From NCBI GenBank assembly GCA_035575515.1, contig DATLXU010000034.1, positions 1 through 31,503 on the forward strand: a stretch of DNA of 31,503 nt, written 5' to 3'. Positions within the stretch are counted from its first letter, which is position 1, and every line of letters starts with the position of its first letter. The position numbers were made by a program, and so were the translations under genes. This DNA is from DATLXU01 sp035575515 (GTDB lineage: Bacteria > Acidobacteriota > Blastocatellia > UBA7656). The notes under the pieces were generated by a model. That model was not told the DNA's origin. It searched no databases and was given only the letters and a program-made list of their open reading frames with translations. This document shows positions 30,814 to 31,503 of this stretch, one piece after another.

Positions 30814-31503
30814 TCATGGAGATACAACTATCCTCAGCGTCGGAGATGTCACGGTCTGCGGCGTTCCGTCCGTGAGCTTGACGGTGAATGTGAATGTGCC
30901 CGATGCGGTGGGCTTGCCTGAAATCACTCCCGTGCTCGCGTTCAATGTGAGGCCCGCAGGCAGCGCGCCCGTGTCAATCGCCCACGTATAAGGCGGTTTG
31001 CCGCCAAGAAACGTAAGCTGGTGCGTGTAATCAACATTGACGCGCCCGCCTGTTAAATCGCCTGAGCTTGTTATCAAAAGCGGACCCGCGCTGATGGTTA
31101 TGCTCAGCGAATCGGAAACGGCGGAAGCCGATGTCGAATCGGTTATCCGCACAGTGAACGTGAACGTTCCAACATCAGTCGGCTTGCCTGAGATCATTCC
31201 CGTGCTGGTGTTCAACGCGAGTCCCGGCGGCAGTCCGCCTGTGGCGAGGCTCCAGCGATAGGGCAATGCTCCGCCGTTGCCGATTAGCTGTAATGAATAA
31301 TCCGCGCCTGTGCGGCCCGCCGTCTGCGCGCCAGTGTTTATCACGCTGAGCGGGCCGAGTTGAATCGTTATACTCAGCGAGCTTGACGTGGCGTTTTGAT
31401 TGTCCTGATCAACGACGCGCGCTGTGAAGGTGAACGTTCCAGCCTGAGTCGGCCTGCCGGAGATGATGCCTGATGTTGCATTCAGTGTGAGTCCCGGCGG
31501 GAG
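30814..31503 (-). CDS. Putative-Ig domain surface protein (5' end beyond window)
   Basis: The leftward frame is open from the window edge to TGA at 30814-30816: 229 residues of the C-terminal part of a larger protein. It holds at least two complete and one partial He_PIG-type putative Ig domain, each with the pattern GGxPPYxWxxxxGxLPxGLxLNxxTGxISGxPTxxGTFTFTVxxTD (fragments LPPGLALNTSTGMISGKP and LPAGLTLNASTGVISGKP are visible). A catalytic or anchor domain, if any, is outside the window. The domains are most like those of the metalloprotease at 6323-9232, suggesting a shared family of surface proteins. Confidence 0.8.
   Translation of the reverse strand, partial: LPPGLTLNATSGIISGRPTQAGTFTFTARVVDQDNQNATSSSLSITIQLGPLSVINTGAQTAGRTGADYSLQLIGNGGALPYRWSLATGGLPPGLALNTSTGMISGKPTDVGTFTFTVRITDSTSASAVSDSLSITISAGPLLITSSGDLTGGRVNVDYTHQLTFLGGKPPYTWAIDTGALPAGLTLNASTGVISGKPTASGTFTFTVKLTDGTPQTVTSPTLRIVVSP

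Overview
The window looks like chromosomal DNA of a Gram-negative bacterium, most likely an acidobacterium (Blastocatellia-like). This is an inference from domain content and style, not a marker-gene placement. The reasons are: Kdo synthesis genes (kdsA, kdsB), which imply a lipopolysaccharide outer membrane; a large secreted proteome built from putative-Ig (He_PIG), NBR1-type Ig and DUF4214 domains; a DUF4350 protein; and many small palindromic intergenic repeats. No tRNA, rRNA, CRISPR array or complete insertion sequence was seen.

Left part (1-9.2 kb): cell-surface and secreted proteins. A secreted protein of five near-identical ~100-residue repeats lies behind a promoter overlapped by paired palindromes. 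It converges on a large matrixin-like metalloprotease with Ig, NBR1-Ig, calcium-loop and DUF4214 domains. Between them lies a 201-bp MITE-like element with 16-bp terminal inverted repeats and a 9-bp direct flanking repeat. A divergent paralogue of the metalloprotease follows after ~860 bp of non-coding DNA.

Middle part (9.3-19.5 kb): rmlB and rmlD (dTDP-rhamnose synthesis), a secreted gluzincin-like protein, then a leftward run: a small helical protein, a radical-SAM gene broken by a one-base frameshift, kdsA, an M1-peptidase-like protein that has lost its HExxH site and carries TPRs, a DUF4350 membrane protein, and an M55 D-aminopeptidase.

Right part (19.5-31.5 kb): a strongly structured intergenic region between two small genes, a dipeptidyl-peptidase-III-like gene, then a mostly rightward series: kdsB and pyrG (overlapping start/stop; pyrG makes the CTP that KdsB uses), a secreted protein of two alpha/beta-barrel-like repeats, a tiny eight-cysteine zinc protein, hemB, an MsbA-type ABC exporter, and a PBP4-type D-Ala-D-Ala carboxypeptidase with a repeat-derived insertion. 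The right edge is a partial leftward gene of putative-Ig domains.

Taken together the window is mainly cell-envelope biology: Kdo and rhamnose for surface glycans, an exporter, peptidoglycan enzymes and at least six secreted peptidases or pseudopeptidases, plus the housekeeping genes pyrG and hemB. The most unusual non-gene signal is the density and modularity of palindromic elements. They sit at most convergent gene ends, and one lies in frame inside the carboxypeptidase gene.
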